A DNA stretch of 64,000 nt, taken from assembly GCA_014529385.2 (NCBI GenBank), contig CM043964.1, forward strand, positions 131,605,420-131,669,419. The letters are read 5' to 3'. Positions 10,970-23,737 of the stretch are shown here, piece after piece. Each line of letters begins with the position of its first letter. Within the stretch, counting starts at the first letter, position 1. Made by a program: the position numbers and the translations under genes. The notes below the pieces were generated by a model, which saw only the letters and a program-made list of their open reading frames with translations, was not told the DNA's origin and did not search any database. The stretch is from Adiantum capillus-veneris (Eukaryota; Streptophyta; Polypodiopsida; Polypodiales; Pteridaceae).

Positions 10970-13900
10970 ATGCTATTCAATTTCTCCTATTAAGCTAGCA
11001 TGTGCCTTCTCCACGACATTTGATGGGATCTTGATTGTTTCCACAATTCTTCCACCCCTTGGAGTCCATGACCATACAATTGTATCAACACACTCCCAAC
11101 GCTTTGGGTCAGTAAGATTGCAGCACCAACTCTTTTTCCAAAAATCCTCATACTGTTCTTGGATTGTGGGGTTTCTTTTTCAATTTTTGGGTGCCCAATA
11201 TTGAATCAAAACTTTCTTATAGTTAAGAGATGATTTGTCTACATCAACGTTTGATTCTGCCACTTCTAGCCATATCGGATATTCAGGATCTGCGGGTCTC
11301 ACAAGAACAAGATCCCCTTTTCTTACATCAATTTGAGGCCTAAAAGCCTCTTGTGGCCTTGCACTTTGAGGACCAACATAGTGATCATTCAATTCTTCAT
11401 ATTCTTGAAACTCATCTCAGTCTTCCTCTATCTCTTGCATTCAATGACTCCCTATAGTCTTTGGTCAAAATGTTGTATATTAACCAATGTGTTTATTGGT
11501 TGGTTGTTCAAGCTCATTAATTATGTTTTGCCAATAAATGATAACTGGCTCCATGTATTTTGTGGAGTCATGGTCCTTTCCCTTTAATAGAGAAAATCTT
11601 TTCCAAAACTCAAGATATGACTTAATCCCTTGAATAACAAGCGGACTATATCTCACATAGTCTGCTATGGGTACCACATCTGGACAGCCTGTTGGTAATT
11701 TTGGTTTTCCCTAGTCATCTTTTTTCTACAACTCAATTCCTGACTCCTTCATCATCCAATCAGGTGATTTGGGATGAATTTTGTACTGCATTACTGGGAC
11801 TTCACCTTGCATATAGAAACGAAATTGAAGTGGCTTAGAGTGTCCAACAAGAGCATCTTGTCCGTCACACATGTACCCTTGAAAAAAGGATTTAAAGTGT
11901 GGAGCTTGTGTCATCGAAAATGGTGCTGGAGCTTAGCTTTCACATTTTTTAAAATGTTCCATCAGATGTGGAAAAGTGAATGTCATTCCTGCTCGCAATC
12001 TTTCTGAGAACCTACTAAACATTGCATCTATGTCCTCATGTGTATGACCCACCATTAAGAATCCCAAATGCACGGTTTTGAAAACACCTTTTGCTACTAA
12101 CAAGGATAAGTATGCAAACGAATATCAATTTTTATTCTCTCCTGCACAATTATCTAGCTGTAGAAAAAGATTCTCATGCGATTTTTGAAATACAGGAGTG
12201 GATATGGTATCCACAACACATTGAGAGGAAGTTGATTGTATGTGTACAATCTCTTCATTACATCCTTGGATAGCCAACGGTGGTGTCATTGTTGATGCAT
12301 TCCTCTCATGCTCTTGATTCATTTTGTTCTGGAGGTCTAGAGCTCTCCTTGAGTTCAATCCATTGAATAATGTTACATTGCTGCGTGGCATACCGTCATG
12401 GCATAAATCTCCTAGTCCATGGTTTTTTGTTCTTTCCAGATTTTGTAAGCATAATGCAAGGGAACCAATTGTAGCATTGGGATCTGAAGGCCATAGACCA
12501 TTAAGTGAGAAATGACCATACATTTCATGACCATGTCCATGTGTTATCATACCCATTAATGATACTTGCAATTGATATGCATTTGCATAATCTTTTGAGT
12601 TCACACGCAACCTAGGTATTGCTGTCTTTTTTTGATCCATTTTATCATGTATAATGCATAAATACTTATCCTTTTGCAACTGGGAGAACTTACACCAAAT
12701 GTAGTACACATTCCTACAACTTTGTTGTTGCAACATGTGAATTTTACGTTCATCCTTCAAACGTGCAATCATCTCGTCATCCTTTGTTGAATCTAGTTGA
12801 AACTTTATCCGACTACACACAACACATTTGGAGAACTCACTTGTTTTTGAAAAAGTCACATTAGCAAACTTTGTATTCCAAATCCTAATGAATGTCGTGC
12901 TAGACATTGGCTTGAGACTCATACTGTCAAGTGTTTTATTGACATCATGTAAAATGTCTACTTGCTTGTACATGTTTGGTATTGCAAGAAAAGTTTCCCT
13001 AGTACCATCTTCCATGGTTCTACTCTTATGTGGCATTCTCTCTGTGTTTTCATCAACAAAAGAGCGCATCAATGCCCTTCCCATTTTTGTATGGTCTCTT
13101 CTTTTTCTCATGACACCATCATTACCATGCATTGAGCGTCTAACCCCATTCTCAAAATGTTCACGGTAACGATAAAATGAAGTTTTTGGAATGCCATGAA
13201 TTTTGTACCAAGCTCTATTGCAAACCTCACCGCCATTAAAAGAAAACACATAGCATGTCTTTGTAGTTGTTTTGTTCTCATGCCATGCAATCACCATTGT
13301 ATCATACACATAGTTTGTTCTATTTTGCAAACTCTGTCCCCAAAATTCATTGCGCATAGCCATGACCTTATCTGGATTGGCATACTGACAACACCTTTTG
13401 GAACAACAATCTATGGTTGAAACAAGCTGGACAGATGCTAGGGATGCTTGATTGGATCTCTTAGAAGGTTTCACTGACATTTTTGGCTTCCTATTTAGAA
13501 AGCAATATTTTCGCTTTTTTGAAATAGGCTCTACCAAATAATCTGATTCAATGCATGTGTCTTGTAACGCATGCATAGCATGTAGATACTCATAGCGTAA
13601 CAATGCTTTTCCATCCATAGTTGTCACTCTCTTGATAGGCCAACAAACAAGATTAATGCTGCATACATCATCTTCTGCAGAAATAGTAGCCTCATATGCA
13701 TAGGATGTTTTGATACCAATACCAATGTTATCTTCACCTAGCTCACCAAAGTTTACAGAGTCAAATGGACACACATACATGACAACCCCTTCGGCTACTA
13801 CATGTGTTTTGCTTTCATCCCAAAGTTGAACCCTCTTATCCTTCCAAACCTCCATATATCTCATTGCATTACATTGTGCATCCAATGCTCCTTCTGCTTT

Positions 13901-14199
13901 GTAAGCCTCATGCATAGAAGCCCCTTTGTACTAGATCTCATTTATATGTTGCAACAACCCACTACTCCATTTCACAACACTATGAAAAGCATCTCCCACT
14001 GTCAATGCATCCATTGGTGGAAAAGGGATGAATGCTTTCTTTTCAAAACACAAATCAACTGACATCGATACATTTTCTTCCCCAATAAGCATGCTAGAAC
14101 AATATGCACTTGGATTTATTTCAAATACAATCCCAATGGCAACCTTTTGTGTGGCTACAAACATGCACACTCTATCACCATGATTGAAATTAGCCATAC
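10970..14199 (-). pseudogene. DUF8039-DUF7869 transposase-like protein, single frame with many stops
   Basis: One frame (about 1,075 codons) runs from the ATG at 14197 to a TAG at 10972-10970 with no frameshift but about ten in-frame stops. Examples are at 13933, 12127, 11935, 11728, 11482 and 11182. The first 89 residues resemble DUF8039, seen in plant En/Spm-like proteins (NVSMSVDLCFEK, then PMDALTVGDAFHSVVKWSSG). The middle has Cys pairs (CCSKRCC, CVVC) and a HTH-like KIHGIPKTSFYRYRE. The C-terminal half matches DUF7869: DKMDQKKTAIPRL (about 12640), FLQLDNCAGENKN (about 12150) and VGHTHEDIDAMFSRF (about 12030). These three Asp-bearing motifs could form a DDE/RNase-H-like site; that is my inference. 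Several stops are explained by C-to-T change, as expected from decay of methylated DNA. An acceptor TTCTTGCAG lies just before the start, so an upstream 5' intron is likely. Confidence 0.75.
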
Positions 14200-14334
14200 C
14201 TGCAAGAAGATTTGCAAGAATATTTGTTAACAAACCACTTGCAGAGTATCTTGATTTACATAGCAAGCGTGTCAATACAAAGCATAGCAAGTATGTATGT
14301 AGGTGTTTTATGAGAAGATACAAGAAGATAATTT

Positions 14335-15900
14335 ATGTCCCCCAAGCCCAAGGGTGTGAGTTCCATAGGATCTCCATATGGAATATATGGTACTCTATGG
14401 CCCTTGAGCTTACACATTGCCACCCCATGACCTTAGGGCCATAGGATCTCCAAATGAAACATACGGCAATGTATGGCCCTTGAGCTTATACATAACAACC
14501 CCATGACCCTAGGGCCATAGGATTTCCAAATGGAACATAGGGCAACGTATGGCCGTTGAGTTTATACATTGCCACCCTATGGCCCTAGGGCCACAAGACT
14601 TCAAAACATACAAAAAGACAACCTATGGACCTAAGCCCAAGGGTGTGAGTGTAAGGGTGGCCAAGATGTCAATGCAGCCCCATGGCCCTATGGCCATAGG
14701 ATTTCCAAGTGGAACATAGGCAACGTATGGCCCTTGAGCTTATACATTGCCACCCTATGGCGCCACAAGATCTCACAACATACAATAAGACAACCTAAGG
14801 CCCCTAAGCTCAAGGGTGTGGGTTCAAGAGTGGCCAAGATATCAATGCAGCCCCATGGCCCTAGGGCCATAGGATCTCCATATGGGACATGTGGCACCCT
14901 ATGGCCCTTGAGCTTACATATTGCCACCCCATGACCCTAGAGCCATAGGATCTCCATATGGGACATGTGGCACCCTCTGGCCCTTGAGCCTATACATTGC
15001 CACCCCATGACCCTAGGTCCATAGGATTTGCAAATGGAACATAGGCAATGTATGGCCCTTGAGCTTATACATTGCCACCCTATGGCCCTAGGGCCACAAG
15101 ACCTCACAACATACAATAAGACAACCTAAGGCCCCTAAGGTCAAGGGTGTGGGTTTAAGGGTGGCCTAGATGCCAATGCAGCCCCATGGCCCTAGGGCCA
15201 TAGGATCTCCATATGGGACATGTGGCACCCTATGGCCACCCCATGACCCTAGGGCCATAGGATCTCCAAATGGGACATGTGGCACCCTATGGCCCTTGAG
15301 CCTATACATTCCCACCCCATGACCCTAGGGCCATAGGATTTCCAAATGGAACATAGGCATCTTATGGCCCTTGAGCTTATACGTTGCCACCCTATGGCCC
15401 TAGGGCCGCAAGACCTCACAACATACAATAAGACAACCTAAGGCCCCTAAGGTCAAGGGTGTGGGTTTAAGGGTGTGGGTTTAAGGGTGGCCAAGATGCT
15501 AATGCAGCACCATGGCCCTAGGGCCATAGGATCTCCATATGGGACATGTGGCACCCTATGGCCCTTGAGATTACATATTGCCACCCCATGACCCTAGGGC
15601 CATAGGATCTCTAACTGGAACATAGGGCTATGTATTGGAGCTTATCCATTGTCACCCCATGACCCTAGGGCCATAGGATTTTCAAATGGAATATAGAGCA
15701 ACTTATGGATCTTGAGCTTATACATTGCCACCCTATGGCCCTAGGTCCACAAGCTTTCACATTGCCACCATAGGTCCACAAGGATCTCACAAGATAGAAG
15801 AAGAAAACCCTAGGACATAGGATTTCCAAATGGAACCGAGTGCACGCTTTGATCCTTAACCTCCAACATTGCCACCCTATGGTGTGGGCCCGGGGGTGGC
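14335..15900 (-). repeat. Palindrome-bearing repeat array A
   Basis: About 15 units of roughly 100 bp. Each contains ATGGCCCTAGGGCCATAGGA, an ATCTCCAAATGGAACATAGG arm, and ATGGCCCTTGAGCTTATACA / TTGCCACCC segments. Units diverge by 5-15%, but the ATGGCC...GGCCAT arms recur. The orientation is opposite to array B at 17.4-21.9 kb. It occupies the presumed first intron and 5' region of the transposase-like gene. Confidence 0.9.
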
Positions 15901-16429
15901 TGAGGTGTCTTCATAATAATTTCGGCCATTCAAGGGATACGTAAAATATCCACAAGTGGCATAAAAAAAAGCAAAGCATTTTCATGCCACATTCAAATAT
16001 TTTTTTTTAATTTTAATTTTTTCAAAATAATTATTTAAAAAAATTATGCTACGCCAAACTTTGTCAAAATGGGTTTTCAAATACACTTATTGATATCAGA
16101 CAAAAAAATAACGCACAATTTTTGAGATAATTTTTTAAAATTTTAGCTATTTTTAGTGTATTTTTTACCATGCAAATTTTGATTCTGAAGTCAAATTTTG
16201 CTTCATGGGTGTTGTTTCACTCATACTACAAAGATATGGACATTGACAAAGCCTTGCACCAACTTATTTTTTTCCATACTCTTTTTTTTTTTGGTTGAAA
16301 AGCTCTTTCAATTTTGGATCCAATGAGCTATGTCTCATTTTTACACAAAGCCCAGAACTCTAGTAATCTCGACTGCAACGTGCAACCCCGTAAGAATAGC
16401 CCCTAAATTCAAAATTCAAATTTTGAATT

Positions 16430-16768
16430 TCTAACCTAACCTAACTAACCTTATCTCTCTTTCTCTCTCTACCACAATTTTTTCGCTCTCTTTCACTCTC
16501 TCGTTTCTTGCTCGAAACCTAACCTACACAGAGCTTGTCTTTCTCTATCTCTCTCTCTCTCCCTCTCTCCCTACGCATACATTTCTACGCCATCATTGCG
16601 ACACGCACAGATCTACGCAAAGCCATCGCCACAACCTTCAACAGAAGGACTGCTGCCGCGACCTCCCAAACATAGATTTGTTACCATCATCGTCGTGGCC
16701 TCAACACACCTAAGTGACTGCTTGCTACTGCTGCAGCCTCTCTTCATCAAACACAGATTTACTCACAG
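16430..16768 (+). other. Candidate non-coding first exon (5' UTR) of the plus-strand gene
   Basis: A CT-rich, GC-richer segment that looks like a plant leader. It ends at CTCACAG|GTAACC, a good 5' splice donor at 16769. The next plausible acceptor before an ATG is at 22140, which would make array B a first intron of about 5.4 kb. No transcript evidence is available. Confidence 0.4.
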
Positions 16769-16934
16769 GTAACCTGTAGAAACCCTAATCTTTTTGCTTA
16801 ATTTGGTTTTAACTGTTCTTAATCTAATTACGTTTTAGTTAAGCTGTAAATCACCTCTCTCTAAAACAATAAACAAAAATCATTAATTACATCTCTAAAA
16901 CTGTAAAAATGTAGACTATAGAACTATAAAACAG

Positions 16935-17125
16935 AAAAATCGAATTAGAGATCTAAAACTGTCATACAGAATACTCTAATTAGAGACCTAAAAATGTAAA
17001 ACAAAAAACACTAATTAGAGACCTAAATTTGAAAAACAAAAAACTCTTATTAGAGACCTAAATCTGTAAAATAGAAAACTCCTCATAAGTGACCTAAAAC
17101 TGTAAAACTCTAACTGCAAAAATCT
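16935..17125. repeat. Degenerate tandem repeat, about 50-bp unit
   Basis: AATTAGAGACCTAAA followed by an A-rich TGTAAAAC segment occurs about four times with drift. Confidence 0.75.
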
Positions 17126-17439
17126 CTAATTACAAAACAATTATAAACCTGCAAATACAAAAAACAATAACTACAGAAAATGCTGAAACTATGGATACCT
17201 GTAATTGGGTTGTGGGGAGTTGGGTACACGTTGTAAGAGGACGAGTAGAGCATGTTGTTATAGGAGGATGGATTAGGGTTCAATTGCAGGATGATGGTGA
17301 AAAAAAGAGAGGCAAAAAGGTGGGAAAGAAAGTGTACACTATATGTGTTTGTAAGATATGGTGTAATATAATTTCTTAAAATTCATTTGTAGTCATTAAA
17401 ATAAAACTACACATGGAATCTTTAGAAGGGCAGACAGGG

Positions 17440-20400
17440 TGTGGCTACATAGGGCACCCTATGGCCATAAGGCCATAGGGTCTTGCATCATAATAGAGGG
17501 AATCATATGGCCACATGGCACAATATGGAAATAAGGCCATAGGGTGTCACTTCATACTAGAGGGCAGCCTATGGCCCTGAAGCACCCTATGGCCATAAGG
17601 CCATAGGATCTCATCTCATACTAGAGGGTAACCAATGGCCCTAGGGCACCCTATGGCCATAAGGCTATAGGGTCTCACCTCATACTAAAGTGTAACATAT
17701 GGCCCTAAGGCACCCTATGACCATAAGGCCATAGGGTGGTCTCACATTGTACTATAGGGTGAACAATGTCCCATCTGGCCATAGGGTGCCAATGTACAGT
17801 CTCAAGGGTCATAGGGTTCCCTATGTTCCTATTGAAGATCCTATGGCCCTAGGGCCATAGGATCTCCAAAACAAATATATGGCCCTAGGGCCATAGGATC
17901 ACATGGTGCTCTATGTCCAGATCTATGTCCACAATAGGGCCACAAGATATCCAAAAGGAACAATATGGTTTCCTAGGTCCATAGGACCACAGGGTGCCCT
18001 ATGTCCCATCTGAAGATATTATGGCCCTAGGGTCATAGGGTGGCAATGTGAAATCTCAAGGGCCATAGGGTTTCCTATGTTCCTTTTGGAGATCTTATGG
18101 CCCTAGGGACCTACGGGCATGGGGCTGCCATGTGGCCCGTTAATGTGCACCATGGGGTGGGCCTATGCTCATTATGGCCACCCTTGGGCCCTAGGATGCC
18201 CTCCAGTATGATGTGAGACCCTATGGACTTAGGGTCACAGGGTGCCCTATGTTCCTTTTGAAGACCCTGTGGCCCAAGGGCCATAGGGTGGCGATGTACA
18301 ATCTCAAGATCCATAGGCTTCCCTATGGTCCATTTAGAGATTCTATGGCACTAGGGCCATATGAGCCCCAAAAGGAACATATGGCCCTAGGGCCATAGGA
18401 TCAAAGGATGCCCTATATCTCATCTTAATTCCTTGTGTCCATAGGGTGCCAATGTACAATATCAAGGGCCATAGGTTTCCATAAGTTCCATTTATCCTAT
18501 GTCCCATCTGGAGACCTTTGTGGCCTAAGTGCCATAGGGTCAAAGGGTGCCCTATGTTCCAACTAGAGACCTTGTGTCCCAACGGTGATAGGGTAGGAAT
18601 GTACAATCTCAAGGGCCATAGGATTTCCTATGTTCCTTTTGGAGATCCTATGGCACTAGGGACATAGGATCTCCAAAAGATATATAAGGAACCTAGGGCC
18701 ATAGGAGCAAAGGGTGCCATATGTCCCATCTTGAGACCTTGTGGCCCAAGGGCCATAGGGTAGGAATGTACAATCTCAAGGTCCATAGGGTTCCATATAT
18801 TTCTTTTGAAGATCCTATGGCCCTAGGCTCAAAAGATCTTCAAAAGGAACATATGCCCCTAGGGCCATAGGATGACAGGGTGCCTTGTGTCCCATCTAGA
18901 GAGCTTATGGCCCAAGGGCCATAGGGTGGCGCTGTACAATCTCAAAGGCCATAGGGTTCTCTATGTATAGTATTGGGGATCCTATGGCCCTAGGGCCATA
19001 GGATCTTGAAAAGGAACATAAGGAACCTAGGGCCATAGGATCAAAGAATTCCCTATGTCCCATCTAGAGACATTGTGGCCCAAGGGCCATAGGGTGGGAA
19101 TGTACAATCTCAAGGGCCATATGGTTCCCTATGTTTCTTTTGGATATCCAATGGACCTAGGGCCATATGATCTCCAAAACAAACATAAGGAACTTATGGC
19201 CATAGGATCAAAGGGTGCCTTAAGTCTCATCTAGAGACCTAGTGGCCCAAGGGCCATAGGGGAGGAAGGTACAATCTCAAGGGCCATATTGTTCCCTACA
19301 TTCCTTTTTGAGATCTTATGGCCCTAGGGCCATAGGATCACAGGGTGCCTTGTGTCCAATCTAGAGAGCTTTTGGCCCAAGGGCCATAGGGTGGCACTGT
19401 ACAATCTCAAAGTCCATAGGGTTCTCAATGTTCCTTATGGGGATCATATGGCACTAGGTCCATAGGATCTCCAAAAGAAACATAAGGAACCTAGGGCTAT
19501 AGGATCAAAGAATGCACTATGTCCCATCTAGAGACCTTGTGGCCCAAAGGCAATAGGGTGAGAATGTACAATCTCAAGGGCCATATGGTTCCCTATGTTC
19601 CTTTTGGAGATCCAATGGCCCTAGGGCCATAGGATCTCCAAAAGGAACATAAGCAACCTATGGCCATAGGATCAAAGGGTGCCTTATGTCTCATCTAGAG
19701 ACCTTGTGGCCCAAGGGCCATATGGGGGAAAGGTACAATCTCAATGGCCATATTGTTCTCTACATTCCTTTTTGAGACCTTATGGCCCGAGGGCCATAGG
19801 ATCACAGGGTGCCTTGTGTCCCATCTAGAGAGCTTATGGCCTAAGGGCCATAGGGTGGCGCTGTACAATCTCAAAGGCCATAGGGTTCTCTATGTATAGT
19901 ATTGGGGATCCTATGGCACTAGGGCCATAGGATCTTCAAAAGGAACATAAGCAACCTACGGCCATAGGATCAAAGAATGCCCTATGTCCCATATAGAGAC
20001 CTTGTCTCCCAAGGGCCATAGGGTGGGAATGTACAATCTCAAGGGCCATATGATTCCCTATGTTCCTTTTGGAGATCCAATGGCCCTAGGGCAATAGGAT
20101 CTTCAAAACAAACATAAGAAACCTCTGGCCATAGGATCAAAGGGTGCCTTATGTCCCATCTAGAGACCTTGAGCCCCAAGGGCCATAGGAGGGAAAGGTA
20201 CAATCTCAAGGGACATATTGTTCCCTATGTTCCTTTTTGAGATCTTATGGCCCTAGGGTCATAGGATCATAGGGTACCTTGTGTCCCATCTAGAGAGCTT
20301 ATGGCTCAAGGTCCATAGGGTGGCATTGTACAATCTTAAAGGCCAAAGGGTTGTCTATGTTCCTTATGGGGATCCTATGGCACTAGGGCCATAGGATCTC

Positions 20401-21935
20401 CAAAAGGAACATAAGGAACCTAGGGCCCTAGGATCAAAGAATGCTCTATATCCCATCTAGAGACCTTGTGGCCCAAGGGCCATAGGATAGAAATGTACAA
20501 TCTCAAGTGCCATTTGGTTCCCTATGTTCCTTTTTATTTAGAGATCCAATGGCCCTAGGGCCATAGGATATCCAAAAAGAGCATAAGGAACCTATGGCCA
20601 TAGGATCAAAGGGTGCCTTATGTCCCATCTAGAGACCTTGTGGCCCAAGGGCCATAGGGGGGAAAGGTACAATCATAAGGGCCATATTTTTCCCTATGTT
20701 CCTTTTCGAGATCTTATGGCCCTAGGGCCATAGGATCTCCAAAAGGAACATAAGGAACCTAGGGCCATTGGATCAAACAGTGCTATATGTCCCATCTTGA
20801 GACCTTGTGTCCCAAGGGCCATAGGGTAGGAATGAACAATCTCAAGGGCCATAGGGTTCCCTATGTTCCTTCTGAATATCCTATGGCTCTACTGCCATAG
20901 GATCACAGGGTGCCCTATGTCACATCTAGAGATCTTATGGCCCAAGGGCCATAGGGTGGCAATGTACAATCTCAAAGGCCATAGGGTTCCCTATGTTCCT
21001 TATGGGAATCCTATGGCACTAGGGCCATAGGATCTCCAAAAGGAATTTAAGGAGCCTAGGCCATAGGATCAAAGTGTGCCTTATGTCCCATTTGGAGACC
21101 TTGTGGCCCAAGGGCCATAGAGGGAAAAGGTGCAATCTCAAGGGCCATATTGTTCCTTATGTTCCTTTTCAAGATCCTATGGCGCTAGATCCATAGGATC
21201 TCCAAAAGGAACATAAGGAGCCTAGGGCCATAGGATCAAAGGATGCTATATGTCCCATCTTGATACCTTGTGTCCCAAGGGCTATAGGGTAGGAATAAAA
21301 AATCTCAAGGGCCATAGGTTTCCCTATGTTCCTTCTGAAGATCCTATGGCCCTACTGCCATAGGATCAAAGGGTGCCCTATGTCCAATCTAGAGATCTAT
21401 AGGTCCATAGTGTTCCCTATGTTCCGTTTGGAGATCCTATGGCCCTAGGGGCTGCCATTTTCTTGTTAATGTGCACCATGGGTTTACCTATGTTTGTTAT
21501 GGCCACCCTTGGGCCCTAGGATGCCCTCAAGGATGATGTGAGACCCTATGGACTTAGGGTCATAGGGAGCCCTATGTTCCTTTTTAAGACCGTGTGGCCC
21601 AAGGGCCATAGGGTAGTGATGTACAATCTCAAGATCCATAGGCTTCCCTATGTTCCATTTAAAGATTCTATGGCAATAGGGCCATATGAACCCCAAAAGG
21701 AACATATGGCCCTAGGGCCATAGGATCAAAGGATGCCCTATATCTCATCTTAATTCCTTGTGGCCCAAAGGGCCATAGGGTGCCAATGTAAAATCTCAAG
21801 GGCCATCGGGTTCCATAAGCTCCTTTTGAAGATCCTATGGCCCTAGGGCCATAGGATCACAGGGTGTCATATGTCCCATATGGAGACCTTGTGGCCTAAG
21901 GGCCATAGGGTGGCAATGTACAATGTTCAGAGATC
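17440..21935 (+). repeat. Palindrome-bearing repeat array B (inverted relative to A)
   Basis: About 4.5 kb of units built from CTATGGCCCTAGGGCCATAG (a perfect 20-bp palindrome, e.g. 17841-17860), a GATCTCCAAAAGGAACATA arm, a TAGAGACCTTGTGGCCCAAG arm, and GTACAATCTCAAGGGCCATA. Higher-order units of about 290-330 bp recur from 18.7 to 21.4 kb. The arms are the reverse complement of those in array A, so A and B form a giant inverted repeat around 15.9-17.4 kb. There is no credible gene inside; the short open frames are by-products of the repeat. Confidence 0.9.
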
Positions 21936-22144
21936 AAGCATGGCTAGATAATGTGAGGTAGTTTGCTATTTGACCAGTAGCATTCAATATAGAGACTCTA
22001 CTTGGGCACCTAGGCCACCCATGTAGCATTAGAGCCATTTATAACAAAGTAATTTTATGTTGTTAAGTTTACATAAACTTGGCTCAATCATATTCAAATC
22101 GAACATAAATACAAATAATGTTATATTGTTATGTTTACAGAGAT

Positions 22145-23431
22145 ATGTCTCAATCCTCTTCAAAGAAAAGAATGCCAAAGTCAGTTGATGCAACAGGCTC
22201 CACTCCAACCCCATGGTATCTAGATTTTCACTTACCAAGTGGTAAATTTGATGAGAGAGTCCACTTGTTCTTTAAAGATAAAGAACAATTTCCCTTCAAA
22301 GATTGTGGAATTGTCAAGGAGATAAATAAATCTTTCTCAAATCTTGACATGTCCCTATGTCTTGGTGTGAAAGTACAAAAGGGTGATTGTTACTTGCTAG
22401 AGCCCATGGCCTTTGCTTGGGAGTTGCTGAAAGATAGCAGTGATGGAGAGACAATTATAAAGGCAGGGTGGATAGACATCAGAGAAGATACTCCCAGCGA
22501 GAATCTCATGGACATATTTATTGAAGGCTTCAGGAAAGTTATTCAGTTTAGCCAACTTGAAGGCACAGAATAGTAAGAAGTGAAAAAATGAAGGTACAAG
22601 TCAAGTTAATCAGAATAAGACTTTAAAGGAGAGTGAGGCACCCTCAGTTAGAAATAGCACCAAAAATGTGGAGCAAGAAAGTCTTTGACTTGCACCTCTA
22701 GAGGCTCCACATAGGGATGAAGCTAGCTTAACTGAACCTCCTTTAATAACTCCTTCAATAGCAATAATTGCAGATTCAGCCTCAGTAAAGGTGCTAGCCT
22801 CAATTATTCAGCCGGAAGAAAAAGATCTTGATAAGAATGTTAAGAATACTTTCAAGAGTGGGCTAGATGGGTACATTGGAATAGAGCACTACTTCAAGTT
22901 TGGGGTGCAATTTACACAACTCATCTCTGTTGACCAATGCAATCTTGCACCTGATCACTTCAAATGTAGGCCATTGCCAGGTGTGATTTAAAGTTCCTTT
23001 TGAGACAATTTGCAAAGCATTCTAGACCAGTCTCCAATGCAGATGACCTTATGCCATATGATCCCATAAAAAAGGAGCCTCTAAAGGCTAATGAAGTACA
23101 TGAAGACAAGCTGGCAACATACCACTACTGGATTCTTTCTGGTCAGCACTCCATAATAGTATCTAGAGCATTTTTGCGCAACAAGAGCATGAAGTATGCT
23201 TCAAGGAGAAAGTTCTACAAATACAGAAGTGCAAGGATTGTTGTAGATGCCCCTAAAGAGATTGCAGTGCGAATCTCCAAATTAGAGAACATAGAGACAC
23301 AGACAACAATGAAAACCCAACCTTATGTGGAGGTCTTGAAGCATGGGCGTGGACAGTGGCTAGCATATTCTTGTCAAAAAATACCAAAGGCAGGTGTTCC
23401 CCATGGTCATGAGAGTCAAAAATATTGGGAT
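22145..23431 (+). pseudogene. Unknown N-terminal domain plus ParB/Srx-like segment
   Basis: The coding trace begins at the ATG at 22145, just after a strong acceptor TATGTTTACAG (ends 22140). Block 1 (to about 22572) opens MSQSSSKKRMPKSVDATGST and has an unrecognised domain with TPTPWYLDFHLPSGKFDE. Block 2 (22614-22990) continues in open frame except for one TGA near 22688 and ends GIEHYFKFGVQ, then FKCRPLPGV. Block 3 (23000-23431) has YHYWILSGQHSIIVSRA, resembling the 'DGQHR' segment of ParB/Srx-like domains. It ends at TGGGAT|GTAAGT, a perfect donor at 23432. Spacing between blocks 1 and 2 (41 bp) is too short for a usual plant intron, and blocks 2 and 3 differ in frame, so damage is likely. 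The ParB call comes from motif shape and order (RPL then GQH), not from a search. Confidence 0.5.
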
Positions 23432-23462
23432 GTAAGTTCTATTTCTTGTAGACATGTAGTAG

Positions 23463-23723
23463 TGTTAGTGTGTATACGCGCTTCACCAGGGGCACTTTTC
23501 TCCCACTGGGTTTTTCCCCCTGGACATCCGGTGTGAAAGGACACCTTATCTCTTAGGGTTTCATATAAGCTTTGTAGCTCTGAGTTTGTATACACTATTA
23601 TTCCAATACAGAGAGAGAGACTACAGAGATCTCGTACACAAGCTCTGTGTCTTCTCCTTCTCCATCTTCTTCCTACTCTGAGTTGCTGTCTTCCTTCTGT
23701 TTCCTGTTTCATCATCTTCAACA
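23463..23723 (+). repeat. 5' LTR of the copia element, about 261 bp
   Basis: Starts TGTTAGTGTGTATACGCG and ends CATCTTCAACA, so the borders are TGTT...AACA. It is followed by the primer site. No second copy is found downstream. Confidence 0.75.
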
Positions 23724-23725
23724 AT

Positions 23726-23737
23726 TGGTATCAGAGT
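23726..23737 (+). other. Primer-binding site for initiator Met tRNA
   Basis: TGGTATCAGAGT, matching the tRNA-iMet complement except for its last base, two bases after the LTR end. Confidence 0.85.

Larger units (their letters stand above)
15901..17420. promoter_or_regulatory. Spacer between inverted arrays; candidate divergent promoter
   Basis: This 1.5-kb stretch lacks the palindromic repeat and sits between arrays of opposite orientation, each leading to a gene transcribed away from it. The left half is very AT-rich. The right half has a CT-rich leader-like segment. I could not place a firm TATA box on either strand. Confidence 0.45.

Noticed and set aside
17440-21935. Many short open frames in the ATGGCC arrays, some repeating peptides such as MALGPYEPQKEHMALGP
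   Set aside because: They are by-products of the DNA repeat, occur on both strands, and carry no independent coding signal.
14335-21935. CRISPR-like array (repeat-spacer appearance)
   Set aside because: Repeats are divergent, palindromic and of uneven spacing, the intervening DNA is also repetitive, and the context is a plant nuclear genome.
22029-22238. Minus-strand frame of 69 codons opposite the ParB-like gene start
   Set aside because: No motif, and it overlaps a supported acceptor and coding exon on the other strand.
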